Assembly (NCBI RefSeq): GCF_902806685.2
Contig: NC_048560.1
Span: 5,608,212-5,672,211, forward strand
Source: Maniola hyperantus
Taxonomy: Eukaryota > Arthropoda > Insecta > Lepidoptera > Nymphalidae
Length of the DNA: 64,000 nt
Direction: 5' to 3'
Within the stretch, counting starts at the first letter, position 1. Every line of letters begins with the position of its first letter. Below the pieces are notes generated by a model that worked only from the letters and a program-made list of their open reading frames with translations, made no database searches and was not told the DNA's origin. A program made the position numbers and the translations under genes. Below are positions 38,990 to 49,764 of this stretch, in pieces.

Positions 38990-39195
38990 CTAGCTGATGC
39001 CCGCGGACTTAGTCCGTGTGGATGTACATTTTTCAAAATCCCGCGGGAACTCTTTGATTTTCCGGGATAAAAAGTAGCGTATGTATTAATCCAGGGTATA
39101 ATCTATCTCCATTCCAAATCCGTTCATCCGTTTTTGCGTCATTGAGTAACAAACATCCAAACATCCACACTTTCACATTTATAATATTAATTAGG
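38990..39195 (-). mobile_element. Helitron-like B, full length
   Basis: CTAG complement at 38990, GATGCCCGCGGACTTAGTCC hairpin with one inserted G, GTATGTATTAATCCAGGG, and a 5' end TCCTAATTAATATTATAAAT. Confidence 0.7.
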
Positions 39196-39863
39196 ATTAG
39201 GATTAAGGAGTCTTAATAAAGACTATGTTCTTGGAGGTCGTTCTTATGACATTAGCTAATGAACTTATTGCCACTAAACTCTATTTAGTTTTAAAGTGGT
39301 TTTAACCATATTCTAATAATTCATGTTAGATTATAAGGCAGAAATTACAAAAGCTTTTACTTGAAAACTGACGCCTGTCTGATCGAAAATCCTAAATACT
39401 AACATTGAGAAAAAAAAAACGAAAGTTTTGCTGTATTAACAACTCTTATGAATTAATCATTATTTATTACTAAAAGTGTAGTATATTTTGTAAGTGTTAG
39501 TTTTGTAATTCCAACAACTCAGTTGTAACCAAAAGATAACGATTTGTAATTTTATTACATTTTGTTGTTCTCGGATTAACAAATATTTTAGTAACAATTT
39601 TTGGATTTTTGTTAGAATTGAAGCACTCTTTTCTTAAAAAATTTAATATTTTATTAAAATTTTTAAACACTTTCTATTTTAATTGACATCAATTTTTTTA
39701 GCATTTCCTTTTCCAAAATTAAAGTACTTAAGGTACATTTGGCTTGTGATTTTTTTATTTAATGATTACGTCGTTTGCGAGGACTGCTGATTCGTTAATA
39801 TTTACTCATAGGATTACAATATTAGCGTTATCTTACTTTAGCGATAAGGCTAAATTGTAATAA
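39196..39863. other. No gene recognised, AT-rich
   Basis: About 670 bases dominated by A and T. If the exon at 37843 is real this is intron sequence. Confidence 0.4.
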
Positions 39864-40229
39864 GAAAAACTGGTCAAGTGCGAGTCGCACTCGTACACGA
39901 AGGGTTCCGTACCATCGTACAAGATATACCTAGTACCTACCTACTTAACACTTTTATGTAGAACACTGCAAGTTTATGTAATTTATTAAATTATTTTTTC
40001 GCGAACACATTACATTGTACACATAAATTTTTTTGTGACAAATTCGCGGTTTTTTCCTTAACTAATTCTATAAGACCTACCTACCTGCCAATTTCATGAT
40101 TCTAGGTCAACGGGAAGTACCCTGAAGGTTTTCTTGACAGACACTAGCGACCGACACACGGACAGACAGACAACAATGTGATCCTATAAGGGTCCCTTTT
40201 TTCCTTTTGAGGTACGGAACCCTAAAAAA
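39864..40229 (+). mobile_element. Element E, near full length
   Basis: AAACTGGTCAAGTGCGAGTC, GGGTTCCGTACCATCGTAC, CTACCTACCTGCCAATTTCA, GGACAGACAGACAACAATGT and GAGGTACGGAACCCTAAAAA. The GTACC..GGTAC inverted pair near both ends is clear. Confidence 0.7.
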
Positions 40230-40434
40230 ATATAGTATTTCCCAATGTAACAAAACAAATACTACGTAGGATTTATTTATTAGTGTACGTATCTGTTTAA
40301 TACGAAAATAGAAAATCACATGTGTAATATACGTAATTCGTACATTAACATCTTTTACTTTTTGATAAAAGTCAGCAAGTCGGTATATGTTACTTTATCT
40401 CTTTATTTATTGTTTGCGAGACTTATACGTGTTG

Positions 40435-40791
40435 TAGCTGGATGCTCGCGACTTCATACGCGCGGATTTAGGTTTTTTTGAATCCCGTGAGAACTTTTTT
40501 TTATTCCAAAAACATTTACAGTAAAGAGAAAAAGAGAGCAAAAGTGGACCAGTGACCCTTGACAGTGCAAGAGTTTGTAAAGGGAGTGGAATAGGTACAA
40601 AAAGAAGATATATAACAATACTATGTAATATTATATACATAAATATTATATGCTTTTTTATTTTCCAGAATAACTTACCACCACCTAAGTAGCTTATCAC
40701 CCTCCAGGTATTTAAGGAAGACGAATCAACGCGCAACGTGATTGAAGGGCATGACAATGATACAAATACTTTCGCATTTATAATATGGGTA
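40435..40791 (-). mobile_element. Helitron-like B with foreign insert
   Basis: GGATGCTCGCGACTTCATAC to GAATCCCGTGAGAAC, then about 200 unrelated bases (40500-40705), then CGTGATTGAAGGGCATGACA and TTCGCATTTATAATATGGGT. The terminal CTAG is mutated to GTAG. Confidence 0.55.
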
Positions 40792-40945
40792 GTGATATGT
40801 TACTTATTAGTAGTGATATTATTGTTCATCTATATTCCTATGTAGTTCGATAAATTCGCTTTCACTCATATTTTCGTAACAGTTTCTTCAATTAGCGAGT
40901 TTGGTGGTATTTATTTATTTGGTGCAAGTGGGCCTTAACACACTT

Positions 40946-41352
40946 TAAAGGTTCGTACGCACCTGAGTGGCGCGGTGCGGCGCTTCAGTCCGACTGCAGA
41001 ACGCGTCACCTCAGGCCGCTCGACGGTGCCTACCGCACTACAACTTCAGTACGCGGCACCTCGCGTCACATGCGCTTCACTTTTATACCCGTTAGCGTAC
41101 GAGCGCGAAGCGCCGTGCCGCGCCGCTGGGTATGTCGCACTAGCGTCACTGCACTGCGCGTCGCTTCGCTGCGCTTCAAAATATTCTCTCCAGCTGTGCC
41201 GCGCGGCAACGCGCGGTGAAGCGCTGTGCAGCGCCGCTCTAGTGCGATATGCGCCATACAAAATGATAGAAATGATATTTTGACGCTCTGTGCCGCGACG
41301 TGCAGCTCGCTGAAGCGCCGCGCCGCGCCGCTCAGGTGCGTACGAACCTTTA
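40946..41352. mobile_element. GC-rich foldback U
   Basis: TAAAGGTTCGTACGCACCTG plus AGTGGCGCGG at the left is inverted at the right (CCGCTCAGGTGCGTACGAAC plus CTTTA). The interior is full of GCGCTTC/GAAGCGC words. TTA/TAA at both edges could be a 3-bp target duplication as in PIF/Harbinger-type MITEs. GC content far above the flanks produces several spurious ORFs on both strands. Confidence 0.75.
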
Positions 41353-41792
41353 CGTTAAAACATTAATTTACGAAATAGGTACGTTTTTACTGATAGTTAA
41401 CGATGTTACATTTTATGTGCTTTAGCTTTTAGTAAACAAGCCTATCTGTAAAAGTGCTTATTTAAAAATTACTTTAAACAGATACAAATTTTTTTTTTAA
41501 AAATTCAATTAAACTTTTACAAGTATTTATGAATCGTAATTTTTAAATTGTAATTAGCCAATTAGTTAATTATAACTGCGTGTTTAGTGTGTGACGAATG
41601 CTCGCGTCACTCTGGGTTATCTGTATGTTTTATGATGACACTGATCGACCTTGAACTGAACTGCGAACGGTTTGAACTATAATTTACTTTTCTTTCTTTA
41701 TATAACACGATATAACTAGTTTTTATGTTTCATACCAAGTACTAGTCAACCCGGATTCGGCTTCACTCGCATGGAATTGAAAATACTTTTTA
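41353..41792. other. No gene; LINE Q scrap
   Basis: 41497-41545 matches the LINE Q tail (AATTAAACTTTTACAAGTAT). The rest is unassigned. Confidence 0.35.
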
Positions 41793-41835
41793 CTAGCTGT
41801 TGCCCGGGACTTAGCCCGCGTCCCGTGGGAACTGT
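41793..41835 (-). repeat. Helitron-like B 3' end
   Basis: CTAGCTGTTGCCCGGGACTT then AGCCCGCGTCCCGTGGGAACT with the intermediate bases deleted. Confidence 0.5.
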
Positions 41836-41907
41836 TGTGTCGTGTCGTGTTTCCCATGGATTTTCCCAAAAATTTTCTTTCATACAAACCTTGTCCTGAC
41901 AATAGTA

Positions 41908-42080
41908 GTACGGTTCAGGCAGGAAATATTGCACATCGAACTTTAGAAAGAGATTTCAGCTTCATAGAGCGCCGTCTCTGTCACTCATACTTGTGTGACG
42001 TTTTGTCGGTACCAACGACAGAGACAATGCTCTACGAAATCCTATCTCAGTCTAAACTTCGATGTGCTATCCTGCCGAGT
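41908..42080. mobile_element. MITE O, copy 2
   Basis: TTCAGGCAGGAAATATTGCA and CATCGAACTTTAGAAAGAGA on the left, inverted as CTAAACTTCGATGTGCTATC on the right. The centre has GTGTGACGTTTTGTCGGTAC. Diverged ends. Confidence 0.65.
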
Positions 42081-42309
42081 ATTCTAGAGTCAAAACTCTT
42101 GAAAGAGAAATCTTAATTGCAACATTCCGTGCGCAACATAATCGACACAGATCTATTTTTGTACGCACACCTCCAAAACTTTATTATAATAAATCAAAAG
42201 ATCGCCCTCGTATGTACGCGCGTTTCGATCGTTAGCCCAATTTGAAAATGTTAAGGTGGCTTCTCACGGCGTGTGTTAGCACGAACTTCCGAGCAAAACT
42301 GTAACAAAT

Positions 42310-42509
42310 CCTAAACGTTTCATCATCATCATGATCAAACCATCGCCGGCTCACTACAGAGCACGGGTCTCATCTCAGAGTGAGAAGGGTTTTGGCAATA
42401 GTCTACCATGCAGGCCATGTGCGGATTGGTAGACTTCACACACCTTTGAAAACATTATGGAGAACTCTCAGGCATGCACGATGTTTTCCTTCACCGTGCC
42501 TAAACGTTT
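42310..42509 (-). mobile_element. SINE D, 5' truncated, 11-bp TSD
   Basis: CCTAAACGTTT at 42310-42320 and 42499-42509 flanks a minus-strand SINE D body: GATCAAACCATCGCCGGCTC to GATGTTTTCCTTCACCGTG. The (ATC) tail lies against the left duplication and the tRNA-like head is missing. Confidence 0.8.
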
Positions 42510-43120
42510 GATACGAGACAAAACAAGTGTAGGAAAACGCGTTATTGCTGAGATGTCTGCTTCTTACATTTAAAAACATATTTCGTTTTTGCTACGCTAT
42601 AATTCCAAATAGTCCTTTTTGCGATATCGTAAATTAAGTTGTAAGTATCTACTCTCAGGGCCGCCTGTGAGATGTATTTTCATTTCATTTCATAATGACT
42701 ACGACCGCTCAACTGTGGTTGGAAGACGATTCAGTAGCAATCTATTTCTGTCTAAGTGTAAGGAAGAAAGTGTCTACTCGAAATTGGAGCATTGTGGCGA
42801 CAAAAGCGGCGGGGTCTGTGGCTTGTAAATTCTTGTAAATTCTGTGGATTGACAAAGTATGTATAGTGGAAGCGCTATGCCGAGTGAACCGATGAGAAGT
42901 CACCCTAACAAGCATATCAATCTAATGATTTTTCGTCCTACATTTGAACGTGCATGCATGCATTATGAAATCCTATCTGTAAACGGCGACGCGACGTGCA
43001 AAAGTGATAGTGTGACTAATGGACCGATTATAGCGAGCAGGGTTGACGCTGATCTAGTAAAAATACGCTTTTTTGAGCAAATACTGGTAGCATCAAAGTC
43101 AAAGACATTCAAAACCTCAC
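42510..43120. other. No gene recognised
   Basis: A + strand ORF from 42859 ends inside a SINE-type tail and has no domain, so I leave it out. Otherwise featureless. Confidence 0.35.
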
Positions 43121-43183
43121 CGCTTATCAACAAGTCAGATCGCAGTCCGATTCAAGGGCTAACTTGTATCGGAATTAAAAAAA
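43121..43183 (+). repeat. SINE T/LINE K-type tail
   Basis: CACCGCTTATCAACAAGTCA, GATCGCAGTCCGATTCAAGG and GCTAACTTGTATCGGAATTA plus As. Confidence 0.45.
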
Positions 43184-43198
43184 GGGTAAACGTTATGT

Positions 43199-43310
43199 AA
43201 ACTTAAAACTAAAACTGCAAGGGTTCCAAGCGCGCGCGCAACCCGTAACAAATTCAGCCGGGTATTCTTTCTATTGTCACTATTAATTCACAATGTCACT
43301 TTTTCATCTT
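43199..43310 (-). repeat. LINE Y 3' UTR fragment
   Basis: AAACTTAAAACTAAAACTGC, AGGGTTCCAAGCGCGC and ACAAATTCAGCCGGGTATTC match 49877-49965 in the 3' region of LINE Y. Confidence 0.55.
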
Positions 43311-43433
43311 AAATGTAGGTTGTGGGCCCAGATTCGGAAATAGTCGAAGGAGGAAAGTCGTTCAAGAGATTGTGTACAGCAAAATTTTGATAATGGCCAC
43401 TCTGACCCTCCAGATTATTTATTGTATTTAAAA

Positions 43434-43591
43434 CTAGCTCATCCACTCGGCTTCGCTCGGGTAAAATTTGATATCTATAGCCTATGTTATTCTGGATGAA
43501 TTAGTTTTCTTATCGTAAAAGATTTGAAATCGGTTTCAAGTTTATCAATTAGAAACAAACAAATCTCTTCTCTTTTTACTAAATATTAGGA
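43434..43591 (-). mobile_element. Helitron-like V
   Basis: On the minus strand it ends CGAGCGAAGCCGAGTGGATG plus AGCTAG and starts TCCTAATATTTAGTAAAAAG. TC/CTAG ends and a 3' hairpin (GAGCGAAGCCGAG region) place it with the Helitron-like elements, but its body is unlike A, B or C. Only copy here. Confidence 0.5.
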
Positions 43592-43849
43592 TAGATTATG
43601 AATCAACTTTAAATCGACAACCCTAATATTGGCTTCAATTATAAACGTTCGAATACAGAGGAAGCGCAGTTAGCCGACTATCAATTCACTTTTAACTTCG
43701 AGCGGGAAATGAATTCGGTACATTTTAATAGTCTCGCCGTATTTTACGAGTTCGCAGCGATAGGGAAACGAAAACTGACTGTTATAGCGTTGTGATACTT
43801 ATTGCTGGTTTTACTTTGATTTACGATTTTACTTTTCACCATAAAATGT

Positions 43850-44090
43850 GAGAGTTAGCCCTTGACCGCAATCTCGCCTTTTGGTAATTGAACATGCAGT
43901 CTAAGATGGGAGTGGGCTAACCTGGAAGAGGTATGGCAGTTTTTATTAGACCCATGCCCCTTTGGCACGGAATATATAATACTACTAACGTACCTTTGGT
44001 TTCTACACGGCATCGTACCGCAACGCTAAATCGCTTGGCGGTACGACTTTGCTGGTGATAACTAGCCACAGCCAAAGCCTACCAGGTTAC
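43850..44090 (-). mobile_element. SINE T, head truncated
   Basis: GAGTTAGCCCTTGACCGCAA, GTGGGCTAACCTGGAAGAGG, CATCGTACCGCAACGCTAAA and TTGGCGGTACGACTTTGC. It holds a 40-base insertion (about 43968-44002) flanked by CCTTTGG on both sides. Confidence 0.65.
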
Positions 44091-44742
44091 CACCCAGTTG
44101 GTAGAATGCACATATCCCTGACCTTTCGCTTAACTATGTTATGTCGACAATAAAATCAAACAGAAAACGGCAAAGAGAGCCATAGCTAGTCGTTTATAGG
44201 CATATTTTTTTTCCTCCTAGAGCAAGAGCATAAGCTAGTCGCTTATAGGCATAATTTTTTTGCTCGTTTTTTAGGTTGTTCTCTCGGAATAACAATTCGG
44301 TGGGTTCCCATTTCTCAGATCTTTGCCAGATCACAGATATTGCAACAAAGTATATTATAAGGGCAGACTGGAGGGAAGGACTAGTCAGTCGATTATCATC
44401 ATGTCTGAAAAATTTGTCTATCTTTGCCGTCAATAAATCAAACGTAAAACTCATAGGCAGATAATCCAGATAAACAGTGAAGCTCTTTCGTGTACCTGCC
44501 TCCTACCCCCACGCTTTGAATAAGTAATTTTATAAAATAAACAATGTATACGTTTAAGGCTAAGTTGTTTTTTCTGACTCTAATTCGATTCAGGACATAC
44601 GTTTTTCTTATCACATTTTTTCTATTTATTTACTCATTTCTGACTGTGTATGTGCACACTTCGAACATTTTTTCAGAAAATTCTTTTTCCCGGGGTGTGT
44701 AGATATAGCACACCTTGCTAGCTTTGTTCGTAACATATAAAC
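44091..44742. other. No gene; small direct repeat
   Basis: AGCTAGTCGTTTATAGGCAT (44184) and AGCTAGTCGCTTATAGGCAT (44234) repeat directly. Short overlapping ORFs on both strands are not credible. Confidence 0.4.
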
Positions 44743-45288
44743 CAATCATCATCATCATTATTAACCGATAGATGGCCACTGCTGCACATAGTAGGTCTCT
44801 TGTAGGGACTTCCACAGAACACGGTCTTGTGCTTCCTGAATCCAGCGGCTCCCCGCGACTCGTTTGATGTCGTCGGTCCACCTAATGAGGGCCTTCCAAT
44901 GCTGCGATTCTCAGTGCGAGGTCGCAATACTAGCACCGTGGAACCCCAACGTCTAGCGGTTTTGCGAACTATCTATTGCTACTTCAGCTTCGCAACCCAT
45001 TGATCTACATAATATGTCGGTTGCTCTGCTTCTCCTACGAATCCCTTCATTTTTAATATGGATATTTAAACTCCCTCCATCGCCCGCTGAGTGACTCTGA
45101 GCCGTTTTAGGGGCCTGTCCACTGAAGCGGAGTGGAGCGGAGATGTTTTGAGCAGATCAATCAGATTGTCTGTAAATAGGTAAACTAATAATTTTATTCC
45201 GTCACCTGACAAAACTCTGATTGTTTATCTATACACATCTCCGCTCCGCTCCGCTTTATTGGACAGACACCCTTATGAGGCCCATAGC
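44743..45288 (-). pseudogene. RTE-like LINE C-terminus split by foldback W
   Basis: Minus-strand words in order: MGLIR (45276-45290), then after the insertion LRVTQRAMEGV (about 45065-45100), RPRTENRSIGRPSLGGPTT and SNESRGAAGF, and an (ATG)n tail (44745-44760). Frame shifts and a short deletion near 44972 make it a pseudogene. Confidence 0.7.
45113..45269. mobile_element. Foldback W, TTA target duplication
   Basis: CCTGTCCACTGAAGCGGAGT plus GGAGCGGAGATG at left is inverted at right (CATCTCCGCTCCGCTCCGCT plus TTATTGGACAGACA). TTA stands immediately outside both ends, and the RTE-like coding sequence is continuous when one TTA and the element are removed. TTA fits a PIF/Harbinger-type MITE. 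Confidence 0.7.
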
Positions 45289-45608
45289 ATAGGCAACATA
45301 TATACCGATACAATAATAATGACAAAGTGTATTTATATCGAGACGAACCTATTTTCGTATCGCGTTTTTGCACGTGAGGTATTTATAACTCGTCCTCGCT
45401 TGTGTAACGGCTAAATATTGTCGACCACAAGAGTTTGCGTTTTTCGCGGTTTTGGGCCGATGTTGGATGAAAATTCTTCGCATTTTCATAAGCAACATGT
45501 ACTTTTAGGATACCTACCGTCACAAAACCCCTTTGGTTAGATGCCTTATTTAACGCACTATTCGGGACATGCTATCTACCTATTCTCTTATCGGTACCCT
45601 TATATCAG

Positions 45609-45824
45609 TACCCTTATTATAAATGCGAAAGTGTGTATGTTTGTTGGTTTGTCCTTCAATCACGTCGCAACGTCGCAACGGTGCAACGGATTGGCGTAAT
45701 TTTTTGCGTGGGTATAAAGACCTGGCGAGTGACATAGGCTACTTTTTATCCCGGAAAATCAAAGGGTTCCCACGGGATTAAAAAAAACCTGATTCCACGC
45801 GGACGAAGTCGCGGGCATCACTAG
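45609..45824 (+). mobile_element. Helitron-like B, full length
   Basis: ACCCTTATTATAAATGCGAA, CACGTCGCAACGTCGCAACG (a small internal duplication) and GGACGAAGTCGCGGGCATCA then CTAG. Confidence 0.7.
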
Positions 45825-45889
45825 TACGTTATATTAAGCAATTAACGTAACTGCCAATCTATCAATCCACACTTAGCCAGCGCAGCGGT

Positions 45890-45969
45890 GTGGCGAAATA
45901 AGGCTAAACCCTACTCATTCTGAGAGGGAAGCCGTGCTCAGTAGTGAGCCGGCGATGGGTTAATCATGA
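45890..45969 (+). repeat. SINE D 3' fragment
   Basis: CCCTACTCATTCTGAGAGGG and AGTAGTGAGCCGGCGATGGG then TTAATCATGATT. Confidence 0.55.
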
Positions 45970-46240
45970 TTCTGTGGGCCCCCACTAAGAAGCTTTTAGA
46001 AATTCCAAATGAGCTAAGCCGAGGCGGGCTAGCGATACATATGCAACGAAAGTGTGCCATCCATCAGCTTAGTCACCTGATGTCAATTTGTCGCGAAACT
46101 GGTTATTTTGCCAAACACAATAGACTAGAAAGTGTCAGTCTCTATTATAAAAATATAAATGAACACTTCCCAACGTTTGCTATTTGATTGTGATAAGGGT
46201 TGTCAACATTGAAAAATTCGAATAACAATAATTACCTGTC

Positions 46241-46790
46241 AAAACCGGCCAAGTGCGTGGCGGGCTACGCGCAGTGTAGGGTTCCGTAGTCACAACTTAG
46301 TCATAATAGTTTTCCTTTAAAAATGATTTTATAATTATACGACTGCTGTGAATTTTTTCACGTTCCTTTATACTACCATTTGGCTGATAAAGGGGGGACG
46401 ACGACACACACTTGACTCTAATAAAAAATAGCACTTTAAAACATCATATTTTACAAACGGATCTAGAAATTGAAAAATGATGTTCCCACACCCACAGTAT
46501 TTTTAAAAGACCTATTCAACGATACCCCACACTATGGGGTAGACGAGATAAAAAAATTCATCCCCACTTTACATGTAGGGAGCTACCCAAAAAAAATATT
46601 TATCACAATTTTATTTCACCACTTTGTCGGCGTGATTAATATTTATACCCATGCCAAATTACAGATTTCTAGCACTAATAGTCTCTGAGATTAACCGAGG
46701 ACGGACGAACGGACGGATAGACAGACGGACGGATAGACGAACGGACATGGCGAAACTATAAGGGTTCCTTGTTTACTACCGAACTCTAAT
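46241..46790 (+). mobile_element. Element E, long variant
   Basis: AAAACCGGCCAAGTGCGTGG and GGCGGGCTACGCGC, then a longer body with GATACCCCACACTATGGGGT and a GGAC/GGAT-rich run (46703-46745), ending near GAACTCTAATAATC. About 120 bp longer than 12361-12789. An ORF in its body (46470-46688) is not a gene. Confidence 0.55.
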
Positions 46791-47010
46791 AATCTAAAAC
46801 GTGACGGCAAAATTTATAAAGGAAGGATAAATGAGGACTGCGCCAAATGATAAATGGTATTGAAGCGATCTGCTTGTGTAGAATTTGTCACGGCTTTGTT
46901 TTTGTTCTTTGCTCTACTTTCTATGAAAATGACGGGTTTTTGTGTAACTTTACCTTGCTTATTTAAATATAAATGACTTATTGCGACGTCTTGTGAAAAA
47001 TCTTGCGAAT

Positions 47011-47173
47011 AAGTCCCGCAAATTGCTATTGCGCTGGAACCATGTCTCATTAACATCGAAATGACGTCATTTTGACGTCAGCCGAAATAAAAATATACCA
47101 TCAGCTCGAAACTTCAGCCTAGTGCTGACATCACTAAAATGGCGGCCACGCGCATTAGCAATTTGCGGGACTT
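47011..47173. mobile_element. Foldback X with two CRE palindromes
   Basis: AAGTCCCGCAAATTGCTATT plus GCGC (47011-47034) and GCGC plus ATTAGCAATTTGCGGGACTT (47150-47173) are inverted with one mismatch. Inside are two perfect TGACGTCA sites (47062-47069 and 47073-47080) and ATGGCGGCC (47139-47147). Confidence 0.6.
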
Positions 47174-47832
47174 AAACTTAGCTTTTAGTTAATAACTTAG
47201 ATTTTAGCTTAATTTAGGCCCAGCAACAAACTTATATCTAAAATAAAAACGCGGGTCAAATATTTTAAATTGGCAGCCCTATCGGATTATGTTACAAACA
47301 TTAACTAAATAAAAAAACAGAAATAGGTTTCCGTATTTGACGCTTTATCTAGTTTTTTAAAGATATGATTTTAATAATTATATATTTTTAAACGGCTTTA
47401 ATCCCAAATAAACGCTGCATATTTTTTTTCGCGCTGCACCACGACCCCACTTGGTCCTGTGTGGTCGAACTCTAAATTCTATAGTGGGACTCGTTTGCGT
47501 ATAGAAGGTGCAAGGAAACATAGATGTGGGAAGAATACCCCAAACTCAAGCCATGTGTATGAGGAATATTGACGCAATGCGTTTCGTGCGTATAGCTGTA
47601 ATGTCGACGACAGGGTGGGAAGTTGGGAACCTCGCCCGATACGTCTTGGCGGTATGATGGTAAAAAGATGAAGGGGGGAGTAGGGACAAGAAAAGCTACT
47701 TACAGCTCCAGTCTCATAAACAAAACGTGACGCCTTCATATTTTAATTCTAATTTCACACCTACACATTAAGTACATTTGCTAAAATATATTTATTCACG
47801 CTAACCCAGATTACCGCTGACTATTAAATGTA
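47174..47832. other. No gene recognised
   Basis: No supported ORF. A minus-strand ORF at 47479-47739 has no recognised domain. Confidence 0.35.
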
Positions 47833-48050
47833 CTAGCTAATGTCCGCGACTTCGTACGCGTGGATTTAGGATCTTAAAAAATCCCGACGGAACCCATTGA
47901 TTTTCCGGGATAAAAAGTAGCTTATGTCGCTCTCCAGGTCTTAAACTATACCCATGCAAAAAATCACGTTGATCAGTCGACCCGTTGCGACGTGATTAAA
48001 GGACAAACTAATAAACCAACAAACACACTTTCGCATTTATAATATGGGTA
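47833..48050 (-). mobile_element. Helitron-like B, full length
   Basis: CTAG complement at 47833-47836, GTCCGCGACTTCGTACGCGT, TGACC-type CGTGATTAAAGGACAAAC and CGCATTTATAATATGGGTAG. Confidence 0.7.
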
Positions 48051-48419
48051 GTGCTAGCCCTTAAAGAACTGTATGCGCCATCTAGCGGTGAATAGCGAAA
48101 TCACGAAAATTACCAAGTTGTATTTAATACAATAGAGCTGTGTAATATAATCTGCTTAATATTTTATTTATTAAGGAACGAAGATCATGTCAACATAATA
48201 TGTTAGTAAATTCAAAACGGTCTTTCTTCGAAATATGCAAAATGTTCTAATGCTATTACTCCACACTAGATGGCGTTACGCGCATTCATGCTGAACGAAC
48301 TCGACAGTCGACAGGTTGCTTGAAAAATTATGAAATCGGAAAATAAAATATGAAATGATTTTAATATTTTAATATTTTCAAAAAAAGGGGAGGGAGTATT
48401 TTATGAATGAATTGGCTTA

Positions 48420-48500
48420 TTCCCGCGACTTCGTCCGCGTGGACCACACACATTTCAAACCCCCGACCTCCGACTAGAAGGCGGACGCCCTAACCACTAA
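48420..48500 (-). repeat. Helitron-like A scrap joined to a SINE D head
   Basis: CCGCGACTTCGTCCGCGTGG ... TTTCAAACCCC, then directly CCGACCTCCGACTAGAAGGC, the complement of the SINE D tRNA-like head. A chimeric junction of two truncated elements. Confidence 0.5.
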
Positions 48501-48997
48501 TAATAGCAGCTTAAAATATAAGCTGCTATTATAGTTAGAAGTTAATACATGTTTTATTAAGAGGTATTTTGTGGGTCGCGGAGAAAAGCAAAAAATTAGG
48601 CCACGGAAAAGGTTTGAAAAGGCCGGTTCCCACCATAAGTGGGGTTCACGGTTACTCTCCGTACATGGCACGTATTTCGCGTAGGAACAGGTCTCACATC
48701 TAGTTCTTGCCCCGTTTCCTGCCTACACGACTGCGGGTCAACGGCCTGGCTTATGTGTGAGTGTGTAACCGCTGTTTGTCTCATTGTTTTTTGTGTTACA
48801 ACTAAATTTTAATAGTTAATTAATGTTTGTTCACTAACTTAGTGTCGCCACCCAACTAGTGTTTATTATTTATTTTTATTTATTACAATAACCATAAGAA
48901 TAATGTAGTAGGTGTTCTTTTTTATTCTTAGAATAGTAAACATTTATTAAACAATCACAGTGAAAAATATTGAGTTGAAAATTAATGAGTATAAATG
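48501..48997. other. No gene recognised
   Basis: A small palindrome TAGCAGCTTAAAATATAAGC and TGCTATTA occurs at 48507-48532. The minus-strand ORF at 48596-48784 is GC-richer but has no known domain. Confidence 0.35.
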
Positions 48998-49090
48998 CAG
49001 CCGTTTGCATTTCGGAAATGCACTTTATCACCAAAAAACCCTTGAAGTGCGAGTCGGACTCGCGCAGATGGTTCCGTACCATCGTGCGAG
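48998..49090 (+). repeat. Element E 5' fragment
   Basis: CTTGAAGTGCGAGTCGGACT, CGCGCAGATGGTTCCGTACC and ATCGTGCGAGAAAT. Confidence 0.55.
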
Positions 49091-49515
49091 AAATAGCAAT
49101 CTATACATATTGGTCAATAAGAATACGACATAGAGAATAAAATATACCTACCTATTCGTTTATTACCATCACGCATACTGATATATTTATTCATATTAAG
49201 TACAGACAAAACCTGCTGCAAGGTCAATTCGCCTGCCTACAGGTCACTCAAATTAAGAATGGATATTGAAACGATTTTGTTATTTGTACGTATTAAAAAC
49301 GTGACAGCCCGCGTAATGACGTTTACGTGCAAATTAAAAACGCCTGTATCTAGATCAAGTTCATATTGTTATGGCGCGCGGCGTGCTCGACTAGTTTTTA
49401 TAGGGCGTCTGTTAGACCTAGACTATATGACTAGGAACATGTTATAGTGGTGTAAGTACAATACAGTCTTTTATCACAACTAAAGACTACCCAAGACGTG
49501 CTCAAGGCTTATTGT

Positions 49516-49700
49516 TACAGTACGCGGCAAAAAGTAATGTACATCAGCCTTTAGTATGACATCTCGGCTTTGTAGAGCATTGTCTCTGTCACTCATACCT
49601 ATATGACGTTTTGTTGGTCTCAACGACAGAGACAATGCTCTACAAATCTGCTATCTCCTTCTAAAGGTCGATGTAAATTACTTTCTGCCGCGTACTGTAC
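49516..49700. mobile_element. MITE O, copy 3
   Basis: TACAGTACGCGGCAAAAAGT and TACATCAGCCTTTAG at left, with the inverted CTAAAGGTCGATGTAAATTA and CTTTCTGCCGCGTACTGTA at right. Core GAGACAATGCTCTAC / GTAGAGCATTGTCTC is also inverted. Arms span almost the full length. Confidence 0.75.
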
Positions 49701-49764
49701 GTTTATAATATGACATGGCGTATGAAATCTGTTCTCGCTCGTAGAGCATAGAAAATGTAATTAA

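Noticed and set aside
39181..39206. TTAGGATTAGG pattern resembling an insect telomere repeat
   Set aside because: Only two imperfect units at the end of a Helitron B; not a telomeric array.
40975..41283. 102-codon ORF and two overlapping antisense ORFs
   Set aside because: All lie inside the GC-rich foldback U, where stop codons are rare by composition.
46470..46688. 72-codon ORF
   Set aside because: Lies in the body of an element E long variant.
48071..48285. GCGCCATCTAGCGG and ACTAGATGGCGTTACGC as terminal inverted repeats of an element
   Set aside because: Only the short CATCTAG palindrome is shared and the flanks do not pair, so a mobile element is not supported.
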